Shown: piece by piece, positions 1 to 12,700 of the stretch
Layout of the letters: each line of letters opens with the position of its first letter
How positions within the stretch are numbered: the first letter of the stretch is position 1
Origin: Nectonema munidae
Taxonomy: Eukaryota; Nematomorpha; Nectonematoida; Nectonematidae
DNA length: 64,000 nucleotides
NCBI GenBank assembly: GCA_030549495.1
Contig: JAUIRK010000527.1
Span: 1 to 64,000, forward strand
Direction of reading: 5' to 3'
Position numbers and translations under genes: made by a program
Notes under the pieces: generated by a model
Database searches by the model: none
What the model was told of the DNA's origin: nothing
Seen by the model: the letters and a program-made list of their open reading frames with translations, nothing else

Positions 1-557
1 GAACAATTTTAATTAAATAGTTTGATTTAATTGGTTAATTATTTTGATTGTTATTTGTTTTTTTATAAGCTTTATGTCGTCATATTTAGAGTCCTGGAAG
101 AAAAATGAATCTATATTATAAGAACATATTTGAATCAAGATATGCGGTTTAATACACATCTACACTCTTTTTTATAAGAAACCAGTATCCATTTAAACTT
201 AATTCGCACTACTCATGACACATGATTGATGAACATTTTATAAAAAAATTCTATTCTCTATTGCTTATGTAGATAATGATAGTAATACATGCTAAAAATG
301 TGGGTGATAATGAAGGAGTTACATCGAGCATTCAAAAATTGATTTCCCTAATAAACTTTTTCTAGTCGATTTTTCTCATTTCCATTACGAATTCGTACAG
401 AGTAGTTGAGTTGAGATATTGCTACAGTTTACATTTTGAAAATTGAAAAAGTAGCATTTTCTAGCTAAAATAAATTTATTATTAAAATAATAAATACAAT
501 CGTATAAAACACTATAAAACGTTGGAAGGAATGTAAAAATATAATAAAAATAGCATT
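1..557. other. AT-rich flank, no gene seen
   Basis: This stretch lies beyond the stop codon of the minus-strand transferrin gene, so it holds that gene's 3' untranslated region and downstream DNA. No open frame with recognisable similarity and no clear repeat ends were found. The short minus-strand frame that starts near 627 is low complexity (Phe/Tyr/Asn rich), as expected of AT-rich non-coding DNA. Confidence 0.5.
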
Positions 558-3447
558 CTAAAGTATTGACAAAAATATAAGGACGGAAAAGGTGAAAACA
601 AAAAGTAAAATGTGCATTGAAGCACAAACGGTAGCGCTACTCATTGGAACATACTCGTCACACACCACGGAATTAAAAATGGCGATGAATGTAGCTCCCA
701 GCCATTTTCGGTAATCTCGTTTCTCTTCTGGTATCACGTTTAGTTTTATTGTTGCGTCCGTGAAAATCAAGTCTTTCTGCCCTGACTCAGATGTTGAACT
801 GAACATTTTGAAGTCATTTCCACTTTTGCGCCCAAAATTTTCTTGAGCAAAAAGGAGCAAATTAGTTATTATTTTTATATCATTCTGTGATTTATTCTTG
901 GAGAGCATGAGAACATTGGCGGGTATCTTCATTATGGAGCACCTTAAAATGAAAATTATTGACACATTTAGAAAAATAAGATAAAAATACGTTTCCCAAT
1001 CAACAGGCTTGCGTCTTGTGCCATCTTCGCAAAGAAGTTCAAAGTCATCAGATACCAAAGGTCGTGACCAGGGTTGTCGGTTTTTTCCATCAGTATTCAT
1101 GGATATCGTTGTATGGCGAATGAAGGCCACATCCCCATACCTCTCAACCAAGCATCTGAGCGAACCAGAAGGACCATAAAGGGGCTCGTTATGATTACGT
1201 GAACAAAAGCTGCTACTTGTTCCCATACACAGTGCACAAAGATTCTGAGTATTCTTGCCAGCTAAGTCATATATACTAGATAGGGCTCCTAAAAAGATGC
1301 TTTTTAATACGATAAAAGGAGCCATATATTTAAAACGAGCTTCACATATTTCAAAATCATTAAAAAAATTCTAAATAGGATACATAACAATTCGATTTTA
1401 GTGAGAATTTAAGAGACAAAGTCGATAGTATAATATGAGCATGTTAAAATAAATTTAAAAAAGAACCATAAATTTCTTTACTAATGCCGTCGTGCCATAA
1501 TATTCTTTAATGAAATTTGCAGAACAATTAATAGTTAAAAAATTAGCCAATTTTGCTATAAAAATATATATCAATTATACACTATGACAAACTAAGGAAA
1601 ATTTTTTTCCCTGTGAGTCTCTGACAGTTATGGTTACTTCATTAGCTAAACATAAAGTTTCTGTTCATTTAAGCGATTTATAGCCATTATTCTAGCTTCT
1701 AAGGTGTGCTACCTTAACTACAAACATTTTTTCGCCTATCGATAATATTGGCAATAATGGTGCCTTGTCCTTGGTGTAGATAACTTGGATGTCATCTACA
1801 AAAAAATTTATGAAACAACCTTTTGTAAAAAATAATCATGAAAATATGGCATTTGGTACTAATACTAGGTATGAAATATACCTATTTAACAATACGTTAA
1901 TTGAATATTTTTGAAAGACTAATATTTTAAAAACAGTATATATTTAGTTTCAGATGACTTAGAGCGGTTTAGATTAATCAAGAAATCCTAATGCAAATAG
2001 AAATAACCAAAACATTACCCTCTTGAGTAAACTGCAAGTTTACTCTAAGGGCACGTTAAGATACAGCGTCACAAGATAAGCGTTTACCAGGTACAGAGCT
2101 GCGTTGGAAAAACTCGCCCACTGATTTTCCAACATCACAAATGTCTTCAGGCATAACACGTAACTGACCAGACGAAATTAGCTTGCCTATTGGCGCTATC
2201 CAGCCTTCACTTTTGTATATACCAGAGTGGCATGAATACTTTTCTGAAATACAATCAAAATTAGGGTTATACGAAGTGTCAGGTGAAGATATAAAATTAC
2301 CTTTTAAATTTAAAAAATTAGTTTCTTTGTCTTTTTTCCAAACAGCAGCGACAGCATAAAAAACATCCTCAGGCAAACCATAGTTTTCAGATAATATCGC
2401 TTGTAAGCCAAACTTCCTTAAATTAAATATTCTTTCAAAAATATAGCTTATTTAGTCTCACGCAAAGTAACTTAAGAACACAATAACATAATTAGCCACA
2501 CTTACTAAAAGAGTTATGGAACAATGCTTAAACTTTGTGATGAAATATATTTATCATAGGTTATCATTTATAATGAATATGCAAGAATATTACTTCAACT
2601 TCATAAAAACAACAAATAAAATTTGTAAAAATTCTTATTGAGAAGGTGCAATTCAAGAAAAAATTTCTTTGGTAATAAATAAGAATTATAAGAAATTTCG
2701 CCTTTCTCCGAAATTTCAAAGATTTGCGCCTCTGTTTTCAACTTAAATATATTTTACAAAAATATTTTATCTTCAACATTTTAAAAAAAATTTCAGCCCC
2801 AAAAATTTTCTTCATGTGCTTACCTGATATTTTAGTAGATATTTATGCTTGGGAGACACTTTATAAAACATCAAATGTCTACATGAAAAAATAGCGTATG
2901 TATCAAAGATAAATTGAATTGATGATAAAATTTGCCATTTGTGAATAAGGCCCATTTAGATATTATAAAGCTATCATATTTTTCAAGGATATGAAAATCT
3001 TCATTCGTTGGGTGAATAATATGCATCATCATCATCATCATCGATTTTGCCTTCTAGGCCTACGTGAATAATATGCATATTAGCGTTAAATAAAAGGTTG
3101 TAAAAAATCATAAAAGAATTGCCCAAAAGAAAGAAAAACGAGAAGTAAATTTGTATGTTAGTTGGGTGGGAGAGTAGTTAGACTATATATAATTTGTTAC
3201 TTTCCAGCAAAGTAAGCGTCACCAGAATCAAACATTGCTACATCTGCTTCTCCAATATATATACTATGCATGCAATCAATGTGGTCTCGGGCTAACTTGC
3301 AATAGATTATCGGCTTCAAAAATCTTGCTCGAAAAGCTCGCTTCATATGCTCGCATTTAGTTAATTCAAGCGATGAAATGACGCACCATCTTATCGAAGG
3401 CAGAGAGCACTTATACAAAAGATTTACTTTCCTAATGAAGTCTTTGC
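558..3447 (-). CDS. MELTF: Melanotransferrin-like gene: C-lobe exons and GPI tail
   Basis: Exons 3447-3201, 2416-2301, 2243-2088, 1288-991 and 942-558. Here the ligand Asp (FDSGDAYFAG), the Tyr of FYAVAAV and the His of FIRHTT are kept. The Tyr of the YSGAF motif is Pro (PSGSL). The carbonate motif has conservative changes (SCHSGIYKSEGW). Two introns are tiny: 2244-2300 (57 bp) and 943-990 (48 bp). Both are multiples of three with no stop in the reading frame, so an unspliced message would still be translatable. The last 385 bp encode the C-terminal helix region and the hydrophobic anchor signal. Confidence 0.85.
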
Positions 3448-5706
3448 CTAAAGATTAAAAACACGTAAACATTTTTAAATAAATAAATTTTACAAACAAG
3501 AACCTAAATATGACCTATAGTCACTTCTTTTTTTAGTATCAACTAAACTAACAGTAAAAGGAGCAAATATTCTTTCTTTTACCAAAGACGGAAATTGGGA
3601 AAAACTTGAATTACAGACAAAAATATTGAACCTATTTTCGTAACAAGGATACCCAAATATCTAAAAATAAAAATCTCATATATGAATGCTATAAAAATAA
3701 TAAATAAGCTGTTCAGTCACTTTTTGTGCACCTAAAAAGAGATTCTTGTATAAGAGTTTCGTGTCTTCTGATTTTGAAGAAAGTGTCAATATAGTATTGC
3801 TAGCAACAGCACCCCAGTTACAATTTTTTACATTTCTTAAATTTTGCATGGTTCCATCAGAGCATATAAGTAAGTAGTCACTTTGTATCTTGTCTAAAAA
3901 ATATGGTGGAAAAAATGGATATCTGTGAAGGGGAAAAATTTGTAAATGATATTGAAAAGAAAATGTATTTTTAAAAGTATTTTTATTTGTAATTGAAATA
4001 CCCGTATAAAAAATATTTGTATTTGGTTTAGAATACCCCAAATGTATCTTAACCAAAGTCTGCCTAACTAAGAAGATTAATAGCACATATAAATTCAAAA
4101 TATAATATAAATTTGATTGTTAATGAGCAATTCAAAATGAGCAATTCATTTTGTTCATTCAAACATTTGGTTGTTTTTTGGGAGGTTTGACTGGATTTTG
4201 TAAAAATTAAAGACACTAAGATTTGAACGACTTGAAATGCTTGGACCACTCGACGTTTTTCCATTCTCAATACGAATAACTTCAAAACCATGTGAGCCAA
4301 AGGTAATTGGAGTCGGAGACAGATTTTGTAGATTTGAATGGGATTCAAGTCCAGACTTTCAATTTATATGTATGAGAGTAAGTATTATAATAAAAAGGAA
4401 AGAACGAACAAATAATACAAAATTAGGTTTTAATTCAAATTAGGCTTAATACGGAGGAAAATATTTGCCTGGAAAAAATTAATTTCAGACGGGATACCAT
4501 AGACAGTGATGACTACAATGAGAAAAAAATGAATTATTCAATAAAAAATAATAATTCAACGCTCAGTATATATAACTGAAATTCTTCATATTTTAGGAGT
4601 AAATAAAAACATTTCCAAATAACTCCAAAGGTTAGACATTCTCTAGTTTTCCTTAAACAAGTCATATATAATCGAAATAACATTTATGTTACTCTTATCA
4701 GAATATTAAATCGTGAGTCTATAATTTCTAGTATAAATGAGGCAAAAACAACCAAAATAATATCCTTTGAAAATGGGCAACTCCTATTGTTAAATGAAAA
4801 CTTTCATTATAATTTACTACAACTTTAGAAACTATACCACAGTACAATGATTAGATTTATATTTACTTTCAAAAATGTACCTATGTTAAAAGAATGGATC
4901 AAAAAATCATATCGCACAAATGCAATATCTGAAAAGCCCTGAAACAAACAATTTAATGCTCCTATGTCTGTGGCAAATGGATCTGAACTTGAACAAAAAT
5001 CAACTCCTTTACCGGTACAAAGTTCACATGCGCTAGAAGGATTGAAACCTAAAACGATAAACATTCAATGTTATCAAGACGTATCAAAAGTGAAAAAAAA
5101 ACCTGAATTAAAAAGTTTATAGAGGGCATTAGGAATGCAAGTTTTTCCAAAAAACTTTGATACAGAGAAAACAGGATTGTTGCAGCTATGTATAGGCATT
5201 ATGGAAGAATTTATCAACTTTCCTAATTCAAAGTAAAAAAGTTATGCATGAAATTGTATCAAAATGATTTACCAATTGGAAAAAACCATCCAGCAGCAGA
5301 ACCCATTTCAGAAAAAGAAGCACTTTTCCCTTTCAAATTATAAAGACTGTTCACATTACCGAGATCACTTTTCTTTCGTGTAATGGCAATAGCATACGTA
5401 TTAAAAGGAGCTAAAAAAAGAGATGTCTTCTTGAATACATAAATTTGAAAAAATTACTTCTTCCTTGATACTTTTCTGCAAGAATAGGAACCATACTAAA
5501 ATGAATTCCTGCAGTATAAATTTGTCCGGCTTCAGCAACCATTAGATCTGCTTCAAGCTCAAAGATTTTAAACATGCAATCATACTTGTTTTCACTTTGA
5601 ATACAAATCAACTTTGGTCTAAGGTTATGAAGCGAAAAAGCTTGTGACATTTCTTCACAAAATTTAAGTTCTTCAGGTGTAGAAATGCAAAACCGAACTG
5701 AATTCT
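558..5706 (-). CDS. MELTF: Melanotransferrin-like (transferrin-2 type) GPI-anchored protein; first exon not found
   Basis: Two-lobed transferrin read from eleven minus-strand exons: 5706-5458, 5410-5273, 5222-5103, 5048-4881, 3922-3721, 3660-3504, 3447-3201, 2416-2301, 2243-2088, 1288-991 and 942-558. Nearly all junctions have GT-AG sites and matching phase. Family marks seen are RFCISTPEELKFC opening the N-lobe, SIRWCVISSLELTKC opening the C-lobe, GSAAGWFFPIG, SCHSGIYKSEGW, GDVAFIRHTT, NDFKMFSS and YRKWLGATF near the end. The tail (SSATVCAS followed by about 20 hydrophobic residues) looks like a GPI-anchor signal, which separates melanotransferrin from secreted transferrin. The exon with the signal peptide must lie above 5706 and was not recognised. 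One junction (4881 to 3922) is a single base out of phase with canonical sites, so a micro-exon, an unusual splice or a sequence error is possible there. Known role of the family: iron binding at the cell surface and septate-junction or developmental roles in insects. Confidence 0.9.
3027..3063 (-). mobile_element. 37-bp 3' tail of a LINE with 15-bp target duplication
   Basis: The 15-mer GTGAATAATATGCAT occurs at 3012-3026 and again at 3064-3078. The 37 bp between them begin with six CAT units on the plus strand, that is a (GATGAT) tail on the minus strand. This looks like an extremely 5'-truncated insertion of an RTE-like LINE, whose copies typically end in short tandem tails; the larger LINE at 25859-28713 has a similar GATGATG end. 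It lies in a transferrin intron. Confidence 0.7.
3504..5706 (-). CDS. MELTF: Melanotransferrin-like gene: N-lobe exons
   Basis: Exons 5706-5458, 5410-5273, 5222-5103, 5048-4881, 3922-3721 and 3660-3504. Compared with standard transferrins, three of the four iron ligands look replaced: Asp of the LDGG motif is Glu (VAEAGQIYTAG), the Tyr of YSGAF is Asp (DIGALNC), and the His of FVKHST is Tyr (FVRYDF). Only the Tyr in TYAIAI is kept. The carbonate-binding Thr/Arg motif is also gone (SASFSEMGSAAGW). This lobe therefore probably does not bind iron in the usual way. That conclusion is inference from manual alignment. Confidence 0.8.
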
Positions 5707-6899
5707 CTACGAGTGTAAAAATAATGGCGTTATAAAATCTATTTAGAAACCATATAGACTAAGAATAAACGGAAAATGTATACAAAAGAAGTTAACTTTA
5801 CTGTGTTTAAATGCCTATCTAAAGTTTCCTATAGCTCATTGTAAAAATTTACTAGGGGTCTGATAATGGAGATTACGTTTTAAAAAAAGATATCAAGGTT
5901 TTTTTGTTCCATTATTTATTCTTTGATGGAATAACAGGTTAGCAATCTAACACCCAAAGAAGAAAAATAAATTTTCTAGATTCAAAGGGCATGCATGAGC
6001 AAAAATTAGTTTGTTCCGTTGGAAGAATTATTAAATTTTGATGTTATGTGAAGAAAATAGGTTTATTTTTGGTTATGGATGTCAATGTAGCATCGGTGAA
6101 TGTTACGGGGTTTAAAACTTGATAGAGATCAACAATGGAACAGGCGTATTAAATATTCACCCAAAAGTTGAAATTGATAGTAAAAAGATACTAAAAAAAA
6201 TTACTATACATTTTAGTTTCTCCTAGTCACATAGTTTAAGTTTTTAATTATTGCGAATTTAATTTTGTACATAGTTTCCTTTTTTACAAACTTTTATTTG
6301 AATTACAAGTAGCATATCAATAATGTAACATAGTTTTGTTAACTCCTAACATGTCATAGAAACTCTTAACTTTTATTAAAAAGCGTATTGATTTTACAAG
6401 CTACTTTTAACTGATCAATTTTATATTTGCATTTCAATAGATAAAGAATAAAAGTACAACTTTAAAAGACCGTTACTGAAGGTTATTGAGCAAATATATA
6501 ATATTTCACTGCAACGCTATTGTTCCACAATATGCAATTTACCATAAAAATTACTGACTTTAAACATTGAAAATAAATTTATATAAAATTTACCTTGATA
6601 CACATAACAAAAAAATATGTTAAAAAAAAAAATTAACAAAACAACCATATTTTAGGTTTAGAAATTTAAACTGAAAAACTAAAATAAAAAATTAATTATT
6701 TTTTTTTTATTTGTAAGTTGTTTGCCACCATACATAAGCTACCTATGCTGGTTTACAGGCAATCGCACATTACTCAGCAAAAATTAATAATAATGTCTAA
6801 TAAATTATAAGTATTTCATATAAAAAAAGAGTAAATAGTAATATTCATACTAACTGTTTTAAACGACATTAAAATTTGTCAATATTTTTCATAAAATTC
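5707..6899. other. Non-coding, upstream of the visible transferrin exons
   Basis: Very AT-rich sequence. It should contain the transferrin promoter side or the intron leading to the missing signal-peptide exon, but no convincing exon was found. No complete repeat element was recognised. Confidence 0.4.
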
Positions 6900-6904
6900 A
6901 TCAC

Positions 6905-7480
6905 ATTATCATTTTTGCTTACGCCCTTGAGGGGGCCGTAAAGCGTCCCTCTCTTATTCTCAGATTTCATATGCTTTTTTACGATGGATTTCAACGTAAC
7001 TTACGCAATTCCAGTATGGTGTATTTAATACTGATGATATTTTTTTGATGAAAATAAACCAAAGTTGTAAAAAAAATTATTTAAAATATAAAGTCTTCTC
7101 AAAATAGTTTTTTCTATGAAAGATAATTAACGATTTTTTATCACATATATACAAATTTTAAAGTATGTTCAATTCAATTTTTATGTTTATTTTATTAGAA
7201 AATCATCAAAACCTGTCAAAAAGGGATTTAAAAATGGTGATTTTTGCCAAATATCCCAGGTTAAATAAATAGATTTTTACACATATATTCTCATTTTCAA
7301 GTCGTTATGCTCTTTTCAGCTTTCATATGCTTTTTGCAATCAATTTCAACCTACTGATATGGTCAATTCAATCATGGTCATTTTTTATGAAAATTAATTA
7401 AAGTTGTGAAAAATGATTTAAGCTTTTCATCTCAAAATTATTTTTTTTTATTGACGATATTTAAAATAATTTTATCAAAT
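6905..7480. mobile_element. Fragment related to the satellite-carrying TTAA elements
   Basis: The G-rich start (gagggggccgtaaagcgtcc) followed by tctcttattctcagattt matches the left subterminal part of the element at 9601-13062 (ggcgtaaagtgccccc, tttttctcagatatt). It is followed by degenerate units resembling the 150-bp internal repeat (tcaattcaatttttatg, aatcatcaaaacctgtcaaaa). No terminal TTAA pair is apparent, so it is an eroded or truncated third copy. Confidence 0.5.
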
Positions 7481-7913
7481 ATATACCTACTAGCCGGTCC
7501 AGTGATCGTTACTCGCTTCGCTCGAAACATAGGATCATTGGCTTCATTACCATTGTAATTACAAATAAAATTGTTTTTTTTATAATTTTGTATTTTTCAG
7601 TTTTTTTTCGTAATTAGCAGATGAGAGGTGCATATTTTTATATTTGCTAATTTTGAACTTTAACACATGTTACATTTTGAGAAATTTTCACCTTTAATCT
7701 GCAACAATTTCCAACACAATTATAAAAGAACCTAAATTTATTAGTAGATTTTTTTTTAATAATTTTAGTTTTCGGTTTTTTATAAATTATAATTCGTTTT
7801 TATATTATTTATAACTTTTAAATTATTCGCCAAAATTTTAAGTGCGGGTTTAATTTACACTTTTTGATTATTTGACAGATATATTATTTAATATCGTAAA
7901 AAATTGCAAAAAT

Positions 7914-8240
7914 ATAGGTAATAACTTATGTAACATTGTCTCCCCGAATGAGGTATATCAAATCTTACATCTAGCAAAATATGAACTGACAGATTGGAGA
8001 TGAACCATCGCAGTATACAGGTTGGAGATGAACCATCGTAGTATACAGGTATATAGATAATAATTTATGTACCATCGTCTTCCAGAATGAGATATATCAA
8101 ATCTTACATCTAGCAAAATATGAACAGAAAGTTGAACATTGTCTCCCTAGTCATTTGTATATGTAATAGAAACGATCGTAGTATACAGGTTGGAGATGAA
8201 TCATGGTAGTATACAGGTTGGAGATGACACTCAAGTTGTC
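7914..8240. repeat. Local tandem duplication with GGTTGGAGATGAACCATCGTAG units
   Basis: A segment containing gaggtatatcaaatcttaca and ctagcaaaatatgaac at about 7950 is repeated at about 8090. In and after it a 30-bp unit (caggttggagatgaaccatc) recurs at about 7990, 8020, 8185 and 8215. Just upstream, 7494-7550, is GC-richer sequence ending in cgcttcgctcga, which looks like the end of another dispersed repeat. No protein is encoded. Confidence 0.55.
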
Positions 8241-8605
8241 TACCCGCATTCAACCTTACAGATTTTAAGATATATATATTTTTTAATATTCAGTTTCCTT
8301 ATATGAATCACACTTTGGATAGTATTCTTTTATAAATTTATTTCTTAATTTGATTTTATAATTTTATTGCAAAAGAGAGATAAATTGACTCGGTTGAATT
8401 ATCTTTTAAAACAAGAATATTCAAATAAAATAGGAGTTATAATTATATTTTATATATTTTTGTGTTTTATATTTTTACTTACTTTTTTTGTTTTATGTAA
8501 ATTTTCTAATGGTTGAATAGGAAAAATCCGATTACTTTTGTGGGCCTTTCATAAAGTACTTATGTACGCATTAAGAGGGGGGTCTCTTAAAAAACATACG
8601 GCTGC

Positions 8606-8839
8606 TCACAGGATGGCAGTACCTACGCAGTGAAATGTTTGTTCACCAAGTGTCAAACAATATTCCACGATTGATTTATTCTGTTTCCTGCTATTTACAA
8701 TTACACCAACCGTATGTAGCGAGGCAAAGTCAGAATCATATTTTGAAAACCTCTCTTGTAGGTCTTTTGTGCAAATAAGAGCGTTTATTGTGGAACTCAC
8801 AACCAAAGGAAGCACTGGAATTCCCAATTGTGCCATCAA
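8606..8839 (-). pseudogene. Unidentified short coding-like patch
   Basis: A 77-residue open frame (starts MMAQLGIPVLPLVVSS, ends HCVGTAIL) with more balanced base composition than its surroundings. I do not recognise the protein. It has no splice-site partner that I can place, and it is followed by G-rich repeat debris. It could be a fragment of a transposon or host gene, or a genuine small exon. Confidence 0.25.
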
Positions 8840-9596
8840 GATCGCACATCCTCGAAATTATTGGGGGAGGGGCGAAATTTTTTTGTTGTAATTTTCAAAA
8901 TTAGTGGTCTGGAGATACCACGGGAGACCAATCAAGCAATCCTTTAAAATAGAGTGTTTTCAGCGCATACCTAAATTTATAAGAACTTTTTATTTTTTTT
9001 TACAAATTTGGTGAATTTAAATACTATATTTCCAGCGAAAATATTTTAATTAAATTTTCATATCGAATATACACTAGTTTAAAAAAATCCAAAATTGTTG
9101 GGGGGGGGGGTGGAATAGGCTTTTCATTTGAAAATGAGGTAGTCTACATTACAGGAATTGATGAAAGGATATTTGATTCATAGAGAAAACAACTGAAAAC
9201 AAATAACTAAAGGTTTGATAGTTTTATATGAGTGAATGTAGTCTGAAGGCAAAGAGTCTACTAGACACCCTGCGATGTTTATATGAAAAAATATGATTGA
9301 TTCAGGGGCAAGATTATAAAATGAAGTTATAATTGTGCAAACAATAAATTAAGATTCATATTTCTCACCATCATTCAAAAATAGTTTAAAAGCTAAATTG
9401 ATGCAAGCTACAAAAAGTAAAATAATTTTTAACATTTTGCAATTTGCCTTTTTTGACATAAGCGGTACATCAGTGCCTTGTCAATGAAAATACACCCGCT
9501 GCACCTTATGTTTTACTCAAAATTGAAAAATTTGCTACATAATTAACATAAGAGAGAAAGGAAACAAAATAAAATAATAAAGCAATTTTCACTATT
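8840..9596. other. Non-coding, with a G13 run
   Basis: AT-rich DNA with no gene seen. It contains an isolated G run near 9098-9111 (ttgttgggggggggggg type), one of several such runs in the window associated with repeat ends. Confidence 0.4.
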
Positions 9597-9724
9597 TTAA
9601 CCCTATTAGTGCTGGGCAAAATTTGTCCGCTCACGTACTGGGGGGGGGGGGGCGTAAAGTGCCCCCTATTTTTCTCAGATATTAATAAGTTTTTATAAAT
9701 ATTTTTGATGTTACATATATATTT

Positions 9725-10990
9725 CAACTATGCTGAATTCAGTGGTGATGTCCATTTTTTATCAAAATCAATCAAATCTGTCAAAAAAAACTTTTTATTT
9801 AAATAATAATATAAAGTTTTTTACGTATGTATACCCATTTTCAAATATGCTGAATTCAGTGGTGATATTCATTTTTTATGAAAATCAATCAAACCTGTCA
9901 AAAAATTAAGACTAAATGTGACAGCTCATCTCAAAAAGGAACTTTTTATCTAAATAAGTATATAAAGTTTTTTACACATGTATACCCATTTTCAAATATG
10001 CTGAATTCAGTGGTGATATTCATTTTTTATGAAAATCAATCAAACCTGTCATAAAATTGATCTAAATGTGACAGCTCATCTCAAAAGAGAACTTTTTATC
10101 TAAATAAGTTTATAATGTTTTTTACACATGTATACCCATTTTCAAATATGCTGAATTTAGTGGTGATATTCATTTTTTATGAAAATCAATCAAACCTGTC
10201 AAAAAATTGATCTAAATGTGTCAGCTCATCTCAAAAAGGAACTTTTTATCTAAATAAGTATATAATGTTTTTTGCACATGTATACCCATTTTCAAATATG
10301 CTGAATCCAGTGGTGATATTCATTTTTTTATGAAAATCAATCAAAACTGTCAAAAAATTGATCTAAATGTGACAGCTCATCTCAAAAAGGAACTTTTTAT
10401 CTAAATAAGTATATAAAGTTTTTTACACATGTATACCCATTTTCAAATATGCTGAATACAGTGGTGATATTCATTTTTTATGAAAATCATTTAAACCTGT
10501 CAAAAAAGTGATTTACATATGACAGCTCATCTCAAAAAAGAAACTTTTTATCTAAATAATAATGTTTTTTACACATATACACCCATTTTCAAGCATGCTG
10601 AATTCAGCGGTGATATTCATTTTTTTTTTATAAAAATCAATTAAAGTTATCAAAGCATAGATTTATATATGACAGCTCATCTTAAAAAGAAACTTTTTAT
10701 CTAAGTAATAATATAAAGTTTTTAAACATATATACCCATTTTTAAGCATGCGTAATTCAGTGGTGATATTCATTTTTTTTTATAAAAATCAATCAAAACT
10801 GTCATAAAATTGATTTATCCCAAAAAGTAAGGATCAGGCATGTTTTTTTTGAATTAGAGAATTACGTTTAATAGAAAGTATAGGGGGGTGATGAGGTTTC
10901 CGTGCTTGGCATTTTATTCACATATACCCCTTTTCAAGTAGGCTGTATTTACTGGTTATATTCCTTTTTTTTTTATAAATATTAGTCAAA
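9725..10990 (+). repeat. Tandem array A, about 150-bp unit, 8-9 copies
   Basis: Units are marked by the words ATGCTGAATTCAGTGGTGAT and TGACAGCTCATCTCAAAAAG. Unit starts fall at about 9731, 9848, 9999, 10149, 10299, 10450, 10596 and 10749, with a degenerate last copy near 10930. Central copies are the most alike and outer ones are diverged, a pattern typical of tandem arrays that exchange by unequal crossing over. The same unit occurs in the element at 15793-18554. Confidence 0.85.
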
Positions 10991-11699
10991 CCTGACAAAA
11001 TAATTTAAATATGACAGCTCATGTCAAAATTAAAATTTTATTCATTTTTTAAAGTTTTTTATACATTACTAATTCAAATTCCAACTGTCAAGATATTTTT
11101 TAACCGTATAATCAATAAAATCCATAAAGAAAAAAATAAACAAATTCAATTTGAAATTAAACAGATATCTTGATTTTTTTGAAAATATTTTTGAAGACAG
11201 TGCCATCTTGAGTAAATCTGACCTATTCTAAACTTTCAGATATTCCTACCCACCTTAGCTAAATGCCAAAACTGAATCCTAGATGATAAGCTATAGCATT
11301 TAACCATTTGTCATAAAAAGAGATATTTCCTATTTAAAATTCAAAATATTTTTTGAAGACATCTAAAATTAAATGAATTAATTTGACTTCCTAGTTCATT
11401 AGACATTGTAAATCTTCCATTTAGTCAAAAAATGATTTTTTTAAATAATTGTTTTGATCCATGTCTCTTTGAATTAGTTTTAAACTTGGTTCATTCTCTC
11501 ATACAAATTTTCAAAAGATTTTAGAATACGTTTTATTTTTTTTAATAAATATTTCATACTCAAGATGATTTAGATTGCACTTAGCAGTAAAACCTATAAA
11601 AAAAAAAACTGTTTTTAGAAATGAAACCTAATCATGCATCCATTTGCTTAAAAACAATTTTTACAGAACTAATTTGCGCAAATTTAATTGATAATTCAA

Positions 11700-12700
11700 T
11701 GTCCAACTTCGATAATTTCAAACTGTATAAAATTGAGTCCATAAATGAAACTAGCATGGTCGATTTGGTATAAAACAGATATATTTAATTGTAAATTTTG
11801 AATGAATGTTTTTGAAGACAGTTTTTAGAAGTAAACCGCAAATTTGATTAACGCTTTCAGCTATTTTTAAAACCTAAATGTAAAAAATGTGTTCAGAAAT
11901 GAAACCAGCATGATTGATTTGTTATAAAACAGATATTTTATTTAAATTAAAAATATTTTTAGAGACAATTTTTAGACGTAAATCGAAAATTTGATTGATA
12001 CTTTCAGACATTTAAAACTTCTAATTGCAAAAAAAATGATTAGAAATAAAATTAGCATGGTCGATTTGGTTTAAAAACATATATTTCATGTAAAATTAGA
12101 GAGAATATTTTGGGATATAGTTTTCAGACATAAACCGCAAATTTGATTGACACTTGAGTAAAACCTCTAAATGCGAAAACTGTGTTCAGAAATGAAATAC
12201 ATATTTCATTGTAAAATCTATTTAATGCTTTGAAGACAATTTTTAGAACTAAAGCGCAAATTTAATTGATACGTATATGTATTTTCAAATTCTAAACTGG
12301 AAAAATTGAGTCCAGAAATGAAACTAGCATGGTTGATTTGGTATAAAAACATATATTTAATTGTAAAATTTGAATGAATGTTTTTGGAGACAATTTTTGG
12401 AAGTAAACCGCAAATTTGATTAACACTTACAGCTATTTTCACATCCTAAATGTAAAAAATGTGTTCAGAAATGAAAACAGCATGATTGATTTGTTATAAA
12501 AACATATATTTCAAGAGAATATTTTTGGAGACAATTTTTAGAAGTAAACCGCAAACTTGATTAACACTTATAGGTATTTTCAAATCCTAAATGTAAAAAA
12601 TGAGTCCAGAAATGAAAACAGCATGACCGATTTAGTATAAAAACATATATTTTATCTAAAATTTGAAGGTATATTTTATTAGATATATTTTTGATCAATC
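11700..12700 (+). repeat. Tandem array B, about 120-155-bp unit
   Basis: Recurring words are agacaatttttagaagtaaa, ccgcaaatttgatt and gtgttcagaaatgaaa, with unit marks near 11800, 11945, 12100, 12222, 12371 and 12513. It follows array A inside the same element and ends at a shared unique tail. The same unit type and tail appear at 17560-18190 in the second element. Confidence 0.75.

Noticed and set aside
4183-4443. A GC-richer patch with a 68-residue plus-strand frame and a 94-residue minus-strand frame in a transferrin intron
   Set aside because: Neither frame resembles transferrin or another protein I know, and no splice sites fit. It is kept only as a note in the phase-mismatch finding.
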